From Ruminococcus sp. (GTDB taxonomy: Bacteria; Bacillota; Clostridia; Oscillospirales; Ruminococcaceae): DNA of 7,658 bases. The translations under genes were made by a program, and so were the position numbers. The notes under the pieces are model-generated. The model made no database searches. It was given only the letters and a program-made list of their open reading frames with translations, and had not been told where the DNA came from. This document shows, in pieces, positions 1-6,248 of the stretch. The stretch spans positions 1-7,658 of the forward strand of contig JAAVHK010000101.1 of assembly GCA_014799765.1 (NCBI GenBank), written 5' to 3'. Positions within the stretch are counted from its first letter, which is position 1. Each line of letters begins with the position of its first letter.

Positions 1-350
1 GGCTTGAAAGACAATCGGAAAAATTAAAAATACAGCTTGAAACAGTCGATAAACGTCTTTTCAGTACGTACATGGACAGGCTGGACGGTTTCATTTCAGA
101 AAATGAATATCATATGTTTCATGACGCTTTATTATCCGAAAAAAATAATATTACTGTAAATATCAATAATTTAACAGACAAAATGCAAAAACTTTCTGCA
201 CAGAAAACCGATACATATGAGATTATCGAAAAATATACTCATCTTACGGAACTGGACAGGATTATCACAGAAGAATTTATTGACTACATAGAAATTGGTA
301 TGGTAAATGAAGACAATGACAGGGAAATTCGTATACACTGGAAAATATGA
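1..350 (+). CDS. Large serine recombinase, C-terminal end (5' partial)
   Basis: The reading frame is open from the first bases of the window (codons from position 3) to TGA at 348-350, so this is the 3' end of a longer gene. The visible ~115 residues are a charged helical stretch (LERQSEKLKIQLE..., then LSEKNNITVNINNLTDKMQKL), followed by a strand-rich end, FIDYIEIGMVNEDNDREI, finishing in IHWKI. This layout is typical of the coiled-coil and DUF4368-like C-terminus of large serine recombinases of integrative elements and phages (TndX/TnpX group). These enzymes cut and rejoin attachment sites through an N-terminal serine domain, which would lie upstream of the window. The gene ends about 50 bp before a decapitated amidase gene, as expected for an integrase at an element boundary. 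The family call is fairly firm; which element it belongs to cannot be seen. Confidence 0.8.
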   Translation, partial: LERQSEKLKIQLETVDKRLFSTYMDRLDGFISENEYHMFHDALLSEKNNITVNINNLTDKMQKLSAQKTDTYEIIEKYTHLTELDRIITEEFIDYIEIGMVNEDNDREIRIHWKI

Positions 351-374
351 ATTATTTTTGATATAATAATTCAT
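347..374 (+). other. AT-rich inverted repeat after the recombinase gene
   Basis: ATGAATTAT (347-355) can pair with ATAATTCAT (366-374) around a 10-nt loop that contains TTTTG. It overlaps the recombinase stop codon. It could be a weak transcription end or part of the recombinase-binding end of the element. With nearly all A-T pairs and no U-run after it, it is not a convincing intrinsic terminator. Confidence 0.3.
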
Positions 375-388
375 GTAACTATATTTAA

Positions 389-964
389 AAACATTCAGCA
401 CATGGTGGAATAGACGGCGGTTGTGTAGCCGTAGACGGTACGTGCGAAAAAGGTATAAACCTTAATATTCTTCTCAATTTAAGGGATTTGCTTACAGTTT
501 CGGGATATACTGTTGAAGTTACAAGAGATACCGATACTTCCATACACGACAAGGGCGTTGAAGGTATAGCCAATCAGAAAAGTTCCGACATGGATAACAG
601 ACTTGAATTATTTAACAAATACGACAATGCCGTATGTATATCCATTCACCAGAATCAGTTCACAGACCCACGTTACAGCGGTGCGCAGATGTTCTATTCC
701 GAAAGCAATCGCCGGAATGAAAGTCTGGCACGTTCGATACAGGGCAGATTTGTGGAATTTCTGCAACCCGATAATACCCGTGAGATAAAACAGTGCGGAA
801 AAGAACTGTTTTTATGTTACTACAGTAAAAATCCTACTGTAATGGTTGAGTGTGGTTTTCTGTCCAATCCGGAAGAAGCCTCCCTGCTCACTGATGAGGA
901 ATATCAACATAAGGTAGCATTCACTATATTTGCCGGAATAAATAATTTTCTTATCTCAAAATAA
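389..964 (+). pseudogene. cwlD: N-acetylmuramoyl-L-alanine amidase (CwlD/Amidase_3 type), 5' end missing
   Basis: The frame reads HGGIDGG (from 401), EKGINL, TRDTDTSIHD, SIHQNQF, SGAQMFYS and MVECGFLSNPEEA before TAA at 962-964. These are the hallmarks of zinc amidases that cleave the MurNAc-L-Ala bond. The zinc-ligand His of HGG, the Glu of EKG, the His of SIHQ and the catalytic Glu of VECG are all present. Missing are the N-terminal membrane anchor or signal and the first strand plus 'DPG' that normally precede HGG. TAA at 386-388 closes the frame, and no ATG, GTG or TTG occurs before the TTG at 488. A product starting there would lack two zinc ligands. The closest subfamily by motifs is CwlD, which makes muramic-lactam in spore cortex. 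Gene loss is not proven, because excision of the adjoining element could restore the gene. Confidence 0.8.
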
Positions 965-973
965 CAATTTATA

Positions 974-1002
974 TTGACATTCCATGAAAAAAGCATTATA
1001 AT
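974..1002 (+). promoter_or_regulatory. Consensus sigma-A promoter for the zinc-ribbon protein gene
   Basis: TTGACA at 974-979, a 17-bp spacer and TATAAT at 997-1002 form a perfect housekeeping promoter. Transcription should start near 1009, giving a leader of about 50 nt that ends in AAGGAGG at 1048-1054. It lies directly after the amidase stop codon, so the downstream gene does not depend on the interrupted gene. Confidence 0.85.
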
Positions 1003-1061
1003 TATTCAGTGAAGAAAATTCCGGATTTACATAAAGGACTTGAAAAAAAGGAGGATTTTTT

Positions 1062-1847
1062 ATGGCATTCTGCAAATACTGTGGTCGTAAACTCTCGGAA
1101 AATGAAATATGTACCTGTCAGAAACCTGAAAAAACATACAGACCGGATATAGAAATCATTCCGGAAATAATAACAAATGAAACTCCGGCAAATGAAAATA
1201 CCGGTACTGAAAAAACACGGAAAATTTTCAGTAATAATCTGTTTTCCGGAAAAAATCTGCTTTTAATTCTGATTATTCTTGTTATCGTTGTGGGTATAGC
1301 CGGTGTGAGTACGTTTTTCGGCAACGCCTATAAAAGACCCATACAGAAAGTTGTCAGGGGTATCAACAGAAATAATATTGAAATGATTCTCAGTCAGGTA
1401 ATGACAGAAGAAATGCTTGAGGAATTTCAGGAAGAAGTCACTGAAAAAAATGAAACATCATGGGAAGAATACTGTGAAGATACCAATGACGGTATAGAAG
1501 AACTCAAAGAATACATTGAAGACGATTTCGGAAAACATTTTAAAGTTTCAGCTAAGATTCTCGAAAAAAAAGATGCCAAAAAGCGTGAAATAAGAAGTAT
1601 CGAGGAATATTATAAGTCTGTTGGTTCGGAATGCGATATTGAAAAAGCCTGTAAACTCAAAACAGAAATTACTTTAAAGGGTAAAGAAGATAAAAAAACT
1701 ATGAAAGTATGGCTCTATACTGCAAAAATTGATGATGACGGCTGGAAAATAGTATTTGATGACGAGACTTCCGAAGACTTTGAAGACGAACTTGACGACA
1801 TTATTGACCGCAAAACATATAATGAAATTGCAGATGATATTTTCTGA
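1062..1847 (+). CDS. Zinc-ribbon single-pass membrane protein of unknown function
   Basis: The 261-residue product begins MAFCKYCGRKL, with a short zinc ribbon built on Cys4, Cys7, Cys18 and Cys20. A polar linker follows, then one membrane helix at about residues 65-86 (LLLILIILVIVVGIAGV), and an outside domain of about 170 residues very rich in Glu, Asp and Lys. The layout, with the ribbon inside the cell and the domain outside, recurs in many Clostridia proteins whose outer part resembles DUF4878/DUF5105-like folds ('YKRPIQKVVRGINRNNIEMI'). That resemblance is inference. The ATG is set by AAGGAGG 7 nt upstream and by the consensus promoter at 974-1002. It has its own transcript, since a second promoter precedes the next gene. 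No enzyme motif is visible; a role in envelope sensing is only a guess. Confidence 0.85.
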   Translation: MAFCKYCGRKLSENEICTCQKPEKTYRPDIEIIPEIITNETPANENTGTEKTRKIFSNNLFSGKNLLLILIILVIVVGIAGVSTFFGNAYKRPIQKVVRGINRNNIEMILSQVMTEEMLEEFQEEVTEKNETSWEEYCEDTNDGIEELKEYIEDDFGKHFKVSAKILEKKDAKKREIRSIEEYYKSVGSECDIEKACKLKTEITLKGKEDKKTMKVWLYTAKIDDDGWKIVFDDETSEDFEDELDDIIDRKTYNEIADDIF

Positions 1848-1860
1848 CAAAATTGTATAA

Positions 1861-1894
1861 AATTATGTAATATTTTCTTTATATTATCATAATT
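1861..1894 (+). other. AT-rich hairpin overlapping the next promoter's -35 box
   Basis: AATTATG plus TAATAT (1861-1873) pairs with ATATTA and CATAATT (1881-1894), leaving one bulged T and a TTTCTTT loop, so 13 base pairs form. Its right arm reaches into the TTGACA box at 1893-1898. No U-run follows, so it is not a classical terminator. It could still slow transcription from the zinc-ribbon gene or act as a protein-binding site at the promoter. Confidence 0.35.
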
Positions 1895-1921
1895 GACATA
1901 TTCCGTCAGATATGGTAGAAT
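1893..1921 (+). promoter_or_regulatory. Sigma-A promoter for the lipoprotein-radA run
   Basis: TTGACA at 1893-1898, 17 bp, then TAGAAT at 1916-1921. The predicted start of transcription, near 1928, lies downstream of the ATG at 1912. That ATG therefore cannot be the translation start, which supports the TTG start at 1963. Confidence 0.75.
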
Positions 1922-1962
1922 ATATAATAGCATTCTTAAAAATTTCTGGGGAGGATTTTCAA

Positions 1963-3048
1963 TTGAAATCAAAAAAATTTACTACCGTATTTATCGCATT
2001 TGCAATTACAGCATCTGCTACAGGCTGTTCAGGAAAAAAATTCGGTTCAGGCTCAGACAAAGCAGGAATACTCAATGTTTCGCCGAGAAGTATTGTCTTT
2101 GAGTGGCAGGAACTCTATGAACAGAAACTCAATGAATTTATGAAATCTGATAATTTTTCAGAAATCGCACAGGGTGGCATTGAAGAGTCACGGTTTGACC
2201 TCTATGACCTCGACGGCGACGGCACACCGGAACTTCTTATATCCGCCAACAATCAGCATAAAACACAATGTGAAATATTTACTGTCTCTGACGGTCAGGT
2301 AGTAAGTGCAGGGTCTTTCGGTGAGTACGGTACATTCACATATTATCCGGCTTTCAGCATGATTAAGGACGAATATTCCGGAGCAGGTTTTGTAGTAGGT
2401 AAATTCCTTACTTTCGACGGCGAAGGATTCAGGGAATATTTTTCATACAGCGATAACAGCGGTTCAGCCTCTAAAGGAGCGTCCATAAAGCACGAAATCA
2501 ACGGACAGTCCCTTACACTTCCGGAATACGACGAGGCAATGAACGTATACAGAAATGCACGTACCGCAACAATCGGCAGAAAATATACATTCGGTTCAGC
2601 TTCGATAGACTATGCACTTCACTGTTCAGAAAGCTGGGGAGCGGTCCTCACTCCGACAGAAAAAAAACTTTTTACCGAACAGTTAAGAAACAGTCTGTCT
2701 GTGGCCGAAGAACTCGAAAATGACGCTTCATTTGAATTCTGTGACCTCAACGGCGACGACGTACCGGAACTTATTGTTTCAGAGGGTTCAGGTACAAATA
2801 ATTATTGCCGGATATATTACATTTCTAACAACGTACTTCTCGAACTTGACGGCAAATACGGCTATAAAGGCAAACTCTACTACGACAATGAACAGCTTGT
2901 ATTCTATACAATGGGAGGAAGTACCGGTAATGCGTGCTGGTCACTTACAAACAGCGATATTTCAAGTTTTAATGTTTCAAGAAGTCATATGGAATGCGGT
3001 AGAAAATATATTCTCTCCGAAGAAAATATAACTACCTCAATGCAGTGA
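1963..3048 (+). CDS. Lipoprotein with two DxDGD-type acidic repeat motifs
   Basis: Translation most likely starts at TTG 1963, 8 nt after GGGGAGG (1948-1954). The in-frame ATG at 1912 lies within the promoter. From TTG the product has 361 residues: a KSKK start, a hydrophobic stretch (VFIAFAITASA) and a lipobox-like ATGC with Cys22, so it should be lipid-anchored outside the membrane. The mature part carries two matching motifs about 180 residues apart: DLDGDGTPELLIS at about residue 82 and DLNGDDVPELIVS at about residue 261. Such Asp-rich loops, as in VCBS/FG-GAP-like or EF-hand-like loops, often bind calcium; binding here is inference. The repeat suggests two copies of one domain (duplication). 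The exact role is unknown. The gene ends 6 nt before radA, so both are almost surely cotranscribed. Confidence 0.8.
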   Translation: MKSKKFTTVFIAFAITASATGCSGKKFGSGSDKAGILNVSPRSIVFEWQELYEQKLNEFMKSDNFSEIAQGGIEESRFDLYDLDGDGTPELLISANNQHKTQCEIFTVSDGQVVSAGSFGEYGTFTYYPAFSMIKDEYSGAGFVVGKFLTFDGEGFREYFSYSDNSGSASKGASIKHEINGQSLTLPEYDEAMNVYRNARTATIGRKYTFGSASIDYALHCSESWGAVLTPTEKKLFTEQLRNSLSVAEELENDASFEFCDLNGDDVPELIVSEGSGTNNYCRIYYISNNVLLELDGKYGYKGKLYYDNEQLVFYTMGGSTGNACWSLTNSDISSFNVSRSHMECGRKYILSEENITTSMQ

Positions 3049-3054
3049 TGTACT

Positions 3055-4422
3055 ATGGCTAAGTCAAAATACGTATATATCTGCAATCAGTGCGGATATG
3101 AGAGTTCAAAATGGAACGGAAAATGCCCGTCATGTAATGCGTGGAACAGTTTTGAGGAAGACATTTCACAAAATACGACAAATTCCGGCAAATCTTCACA
3201 ATCCGCCCCCGATTTGTCAGAACAGATTCTTGAACTCGAACAGATTGGCATTGAAAATGATGTCCGCTATGATACCGGTTTAGGCGAACTTAACAGGGTA
3301 CTCGGTGGTGGACTTGTAAAAGGTTCACTGGTACTTCTCGGCGGTGAACCGGGTATAGGAAAAAGTACGATATTATTACAGATATGTCAGTTTTTAGGTA
3401 GGGAACATTCTGTATTGTACGTCTCCGGTGAGGAATCGGCACGACAAATAAAACTCCGTGCAAAGAGACTTCATGTTGATACGGAAAATTTATATATACT
3501 CACGTCAACCGACGCCGAAGCAATCGCAGAAACAATATCCTCATGTACTCCGGATATAGCTATCATAGATTCAATTCAGACTGTAAGTATAAACCGTATA
3601 TCTTCAAGCCCAGGAAGCGTTACACAAGTACGTGAATGTACTAATTTATTCATGCATACGGCGAAAAACCTTGAAATTCCTGTAATAATAGTCGGACACG
3701 TCAACAAGGACGGTGCTATAGCCGGTCCTAAGGTAATGGAACATATAGTTGATGCGGTACTGTACTTTGAGGGCGAACGTCATCAGAGTTACAGACTGTT
3801 AAGAGCTGTAAAGAACAGATTCGGTTCTACAAATGAAATCGGAGTTTTTGAAATGCTTGATAAAGGTCTGAAAGAAGTGGAAAACCCGTCACAGATGTTA
3901 CTTGAGGGAAGACCTGTAAATGTTTCCGGTACGTGTGTAGCGTGCGTAATGGAGGGTACACGCCCGATACTTGCAGAGGTACAGGCACTTACTTCAAAGA
4001 CAAGCTATTCCGCCCCTCGCCGAATGGTAACCGGATTCGATTTCAACAGACTTAATATAATTATAGCCGTCCTTGAAAAAAGACTGGGTATATATATGGG
4101 TTCGCTGGACGTTTATTTAAATATAGTAGGTGGATTTAAACTCGACGAACCCGCAGGCGATTTACCGGTTGCAATGGCATTGTATTCCGGTATCATGGAC
4201 AAGCAGATTGGTGACGGTCTTATAGCATTCGGGGAAATCGGTTTAGGTGGTGAGATACGTTCTGTATCGCACATAGAACAGCGTATCAGGGAAGCCGAAA
4301 GAATGGGTTTTAATACGTGCATTATCCCGAAACAGTCAGCAGGTTCAATAAATCCGGCAAAATATAATATAAATATTATTCCGGCATCTACTCTTAAACA
4401 GGCGTTTTCCGTTATAAAATAA
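3055..4422 (+). CDS. radA: DNA repair/recombination protein RadA (Sms)
   Basis: This 455-residue product has the full-length RadA layout. An N-terminal C4 zinc finger uses Cys10, Cys13, Cys24 and Cys27 (CNQCG...CPSC). The RecA-like ATPase core has Walker A GEPGIGKST at 97-105 and Walker B DIAIIDSIQ at 167-175. The family-specific KNRFG motif is at 253-257, and a Lon-protease-like C-terminal domain runs from about 275 to the end without protease activity in known members. RadA drives branch migration of recombination intermediates as a hexameric helicase and helps in DNA repair and transformation. The ATG has no clear ribosome site and lies 6 nt after the upstream TGA, so translation probably depends on coupling to the lipoprotein gene. 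A GNAT gene follows after 15 nt. Confidence 0.97.
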   Translation: MAKSKYVYICNQCGYESSKWNGKCPSCNAWNSFEEDISQNTTNSGKSSQSAPDLSEQILELEQIGIENDVRYDTGLGELNRVLGGGLVKGSLVLLGGEPGIGKSTILLQICQFLGREHSVLYVSGEESARQIKLRAKRLHVDTENLYILTSTDAEAIAETISSCTPDIAIIDSIQTVSINRISSSPGSVTQVRECTNLFMHTAKNLEIPVIIVGHVNKDGAIAGPKVMEHIVDAVLYFEGERHQSYRLLRAVKNRFGSTNEIGVFEMLDKGLKEVENPSQMLLEGRPVNVSGTCVACVMEGTRPILAEVQALTSKTSYSAPRRMVTGFDFNRLNIIIAVLEKRLGIYMGSLDVYLNIVGGFKLDEPAGDLPVAMALYSGIMDKQIGDGLIAFGEIGLGGEIRSVSHIEQRIREAERMGFNTCIIPKQSAGSINPAKYNINIIPASTLKQAFSVIK

Positions 4423-4437
4423 AAATGGGGATTATCT

Positions 4438-4896
4438 ATGAACATAATATACAAAAAACTTACTGACAAAGAACTTGATATATTTATTAAAATGAGAATC
4501 AACCAGCTTTGTGAAGAAGGTGCAACAGAAGATATTAACCTTATACCCGAATTGACAAACTATTATAAGCGTCATATGGCAGACGGTACTTTTATTTCGT
4601 GGCTGGCTGTTGATACTGATAACGGAAAAATAGTCGGAACAAGCGGAATATCCATAGTAGAAAAACCACCGTATTTCAGTTGTCCGACTGGTAAAATAGC
4701 ATTGCTTTCAAGTATGTTTACTGACAAGTCCTACAGAAGAAAAGGCATTGCAACAGCTTTACTTTCAAAGATTGTAAATGAAGCAAAAGAACAAAAATGC
4801 GGAACTATTCAGATTACTGCGTCTGATACTGGAGTACTTTTATACAGTAGTTTCGGATTTGAAAAAAATAATAACTTCATGCAATATAAACTATAA
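4438..4896 (+). CDS. GNAT family N-acetyltransferase
   Basis: The 152-residue protein has the Gcn5-related fold. A strand carrying IALLSSMFTD (about 87-96) leads into the acetyl-CoA loop YRRKGIATALLSKIV (99-113, matching the R/Q-x-x-G-x-G/A signature), and the end shows LLYSSFGFEKNNNFMQY, the usual motif-B close. It should transfer an acetyl group from acetyl-CoA to an amine of a small molecule or protein; the substrate cannot be read from sequence. A TGGGG sequence about 8 nt upstream gives a modest ribosome site. The gene follows radA by 15 nt and precedes a small membrane protein gene, so it probably lies in the same transcript. Confidence 0.9.
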   Translation: MNIIYKKLTDKELDIFIKMRINQLCEEGATEDINLIPELTNYYKRHMADGTFISWLAVDTDNGKIVGTSGISIVEKPPYFSCPTGKIALLSSMFTDKSYRRKGIATALLSKIVNEAKEQKCGTIQITASDTGVLLYSSFGFEKNNNFMQYKL

Positions 4897-4911
4897 TTTA
4901 TGGAGGAAATA

Positions 4912-5106
4912 ATGAAAATGAAAAAGAATAATAAAGAAAAAATATCATTTATATGCTTTCTGATTGCATCGGTATGCTTTTATATAAGCGGTATTATAGG
5001 CATAATCAATAAGAACGGGAATAACTGGATTGCAAATTTTTGTTTAGGTTCTTCACTTTTATGTTTATCAACTACTCACCTCAATAAAGGCGGGAAAAAC
5101 CAATAA
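4912..5106 (+). CDS. Small two-helix membrane protein, function unknown
   Basis: GGAGG at 4902-4906 fits the ATG at 4912 (MKMKKNNKEK..., 64 residues) and overlaps the in-frame ATG at 4900, so the later start is chosen. Two hydrophobic stretches, ISFICFLIASVCFYISGIIG (about 11-30) and NWIANFCLGSSLLCLSTT (about 40-57), suggest a helical hairpin with a basic N-terminus inside. The end, LCLSTTHLNKGGKNQ, resembles small Clostridia proteins of unknown function. It is the last gene of the radA run, 15 nt after the GNAT stop and 8 nt before a hairpin. Confidence 0.75.
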   Translation: MKMKKNNKEKISFICFLIASVCFYISGIIGIINKNGNNWIANFCLGSSLLCLSTTHLNKGGKNQ

Positions 5107-5113
5107 TAAAATA

Positions 5114-5139
5114 AGCCCGAAATACATTGATTTCGGGCT
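5114..5139 (-). terminator. Shared terminator between convergent genes
   Basis: AGCCCGAAAT (5114-5123) pairs perfectly with ATTTCGGGCT (5130-5139) around a 6-nt loop. On the minus strand it is followed by TATTTTATTATT, a good U-rich tail that ends the DUF2798 transcript 20 nt after its stop codon. On the plus strand only TAAATTT follows, 8 nt past the small membrane protein gene, so termination there is likely but weaker. Confidence 0.8.
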
Positions 5140-5159
5140 GTAAATTTATGTATTAAATT

Positions 5160-5732
5160 TTATGCATGGACTTCTTCATATTCCGGAGCAGGATTTCTGA
5201 CAAAAATTTTCTTGAAAATGGTTCTGACAATCGGTTGAATGAAAAACAACTGCGAAAAGTACGCAAACGGAAAGTTATAGCATACGAGTTTTAACCAGTT
5301 CGCAAGTAGTGTGAAAATATTGAAATCTGACATTCCGTATGGATAGTAGAGTATCGACGCTATGAAACTCATTACCGGACACATAATACCTACTGTCGCA
5401 CAGATAATAGAGGTCTCAAACATTACGGGGTGTGTCTCTGCCGGATTGAAAACCTTACACGCCAACTTGAATGATAAAGGACTTCCTACGAGAATTTCGA
5501 GAACATACGCACATACGAACTCAATAAGTACAACTGCCCATATCGGTACATTTTTCCCTAAAACTGCTACTCCACCCATAGCGTTGATAGCCCTGATAAC
5601 TCCCGATTCGCCGGTTATTTCCATGAACATACTGCCGTTTATGACGTACAGGCTATAAAATACGTAAGCGTGTACGGTAATAATTACGGTAATAAGGGCG
5701 AACATCATTCTTTGAAATTTACTTTGTGGCAT
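5160..5732 (-). CDS. DUF2798 family four-helix membrane protein
   Basis: Translation starts at the ATG at 5732, 7 nt after AGGAGG (5740-5745), giving 190 residues; an earlier in-frame ATG at 5768 lacks a ribosome site and lies inside a structured leader. The start MPQSKFQRMMFALIT, the central IMCPVMSFIASILYY and the ending NFPFAYFSQLFFIQPIVRTIF match the two-repeat DUF2798 pattern as I know it. Predicted helices are at about 8-31, 62-84, 104-130 and 139-165, with a basic then acidic tail (KKIFVRNPAPEYEE). The family has no established biochemical role; it is an inner-membrane protein and could be a small transporter, which is speculation. It is a single-gene transcript with its own promoter, a long folded leader and the hairpin at 5114-5139. 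Confidence 0.85.
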   Translation of the reverse strand: MPQSKFQRMMFALITVIITVHAYVFYSLYVINGSMFMEITGESGVIRAINAMGGVAVLGKNVPIWAVVLIEFVCAYVLEILVGSPLSFKLACKVFNPAETHPVMFETSIICATVGIMCPVMSFIASILYYPYGMSDFNIFTLLANWLKLVCYNFPFAYFSQLFFIQPIVRTIFKKIFVRNPAPEYEEVHA

Positions 5733-5862
5733 AATATAACCTCCTGTTTTTACGCAAAAAAATAACACGTATTTCCAAATGGGTACACTCTGAGCAGGAA
5801 AAACGTTCCGTAATCAGATTTACATACCCATAAGGTAAAACGTGTGTCGTTTGCGTTTGATT
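5733..5862 (-). promoter_or_regulatory. Structured 5' leader (riboswitch/attenuator-like) of the DUF2798 gene
   Basis: About 130 nt lie between the predicted transcription start (near 5862) and the ATG. As RNA, ACACGU (5840-5845) pairs with ACGUGU (5765-5770), AUGGGUAUGU (5822-5831) with GUGUACCCAU (5779-5788, three wobbles), UCUGA (5814-5818) with UCAGA (5789-5793), and GGAA with UUCC at the tip (5806-5809 with 5797-5800). UUUaCC/GGAAA pairs bridge the lower stems. U7 follows at 5756-5762, two nt past the long hairpin, as in an intrinsic terminator. An outer pairing of ACGCAAA (5850-5856) with UUUGCGU (5752-5758) would sequester part of that U-run. I recognise no known riboswitch class. The pairings are read directly; a regulatory role is inference. 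Confidence 0.55.
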
Positions 5863-5868
5863 TTAATA

Positions 5869-5897
5869 ATTATAACATATTTCCGGTAATTTGTCAA
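5869..5897 (-). promoter_or_regulatory. Consensus sigma-A promoter for the DUF2798 gene
   Basis: Read on the minus strand: TTGACA (5897-5892), 17 bp, TATAAT (5874-5869). Transcription should begin near 5862. The box faces away from the TSCPD promoter. Confidence 0.85.
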
Positions 5898-5920
5898 ATG
5901 GAAAATTTTTAAAAATTATA

Positions 5921-5949
5921 TTGACAAGTTTCAGAAAAAAGTGTATAAT
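5921..5949 (+). promoter_or_regulatory. Consensus sigma-A promoter for the TSCPD gene
   Basis: TTGACA (5921-5926), 17 bp, TATAAT (5944-5949) gives a perfect promoter and a short leader of about 25 nt. Its -35 box is 23 bp from the -35 box of the divergent DUF2798 promoter. The GTG at 5941 lies inside this promoter and is not a start codon. Confidence 0.87.
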
Positions 5950-5979
5950 TTTTATATAATTAATAAGGAGGTTTTCAAC

Positions 5980-6240
5980 ATGAGATACACATACAGAACT
6001 AAAATTGTCTGTTCCAAGGAAATAAGTTTCGATATCGATGACAATGTTATAACAAATATCGTATTCAACGGCGGTTGTAACGGTAATCTGAAAGCTATTT
6101 CAAAACTCGTCGACGGCTGGACGGTTGAACAGATTGAAGCGAAAGTCAAGGGAAATACCTGCGGTATGAAACCTACTTCATGTGCTGACCAGCTTTGTCT
6201 TGCAGTCCGTGAGGCTTACGAATCGCAGAAAAACGCATAA
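5980..6240 (+). CDS. TSCPD domain protein (TIGR03905-like)
   Basis: AAGGAGG (5965-5971) lies 8 nt before the ATG. The 86-residue product reads CSKEISFDID, IVFNGGCNGNLKAIS and CGMKPTSCADQL, the signature of the small TSCPD family. Cys11, Cys33, Cys61 and Cys68 are placed as in relatives, here with TSCADQL in place of TSCPDQL. The same domain occurs at the C-terminus of some B12-dependent ribonucleotide reductases; the free-standing form has no proven role, and metal binding by the conserved cysteines is an inference. It is a single-gene transcript with a consensus promoter and a clear terminator, which suggests steady, strong expression. Confidence 0.9.
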   Translation: MRYTYRTKIVCSKEISFDIDDNVITNIVFNGGCNGNLKAISKLVDGWTVEQIEAKVKGNTCGMKPTSCADQLCLAVREAYESQKNA

Positions 6241-6248
6241 TCCCCCCG

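Larger units (their letters stand above)
1..400. mobile_element. Right end of a putative integrative element inserted in an amidase gene
   Basis: This is inferred from three facts: a serine recombinase gene runs to 350, a short AT-rich stretch of about 50 bp follows, and amidase homology then begins mid-motif at 401 (the His of the family's GHGG motif) with in-frame TAA at 386-388. The junction therefore lies roughly between 389 and 403. The other end of the element, the 5' half of the amidase and the matching attachment site must lie left of the window. A short direct or inverted att repeat cannot be identified from one end alone, and large serine recombinases need only a 2-bp crossover core. 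Confidence 0.55.

Noticed and set aside
488..964. A stand-alone 158-residue amidase starting at TTG 488
   Set aside because: The TTG has AAGGGA too close to serve as a ribosome site, and the product would lose the HGG histidine and the EKG glutamate needed for zinc. The homologous frame extends upstream to 401.
1912..1962. ATG at 1912 as start of the lipoprotein
   Set aside because: It lies between the -35 and -10 boxes of the gene's own promoter, lacks a ribosome site, and would put 17 residues in front of a normal lipoprotein signal.
4900..4911. ATG at 4900 as start of the small membrane protein
   Set aside because: The GGAGG site lies just after this ATG and fits the next in-frame ATG at 4912.
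5362..5658. A 98-residue plus-strand reading frame inside the DUF2798 gene
   Set aside because: It is the antisense shadow of a well-recognised membrane protein and has no ribosome site or promoter.
5733..5768. Longer DUF2798 product beginning at 5768
   Set aside because: The extra residues lie in the U7 and folded leader region, have no ribosome site and precede the perfectly spaced AGGAGG-ATG at 5732.
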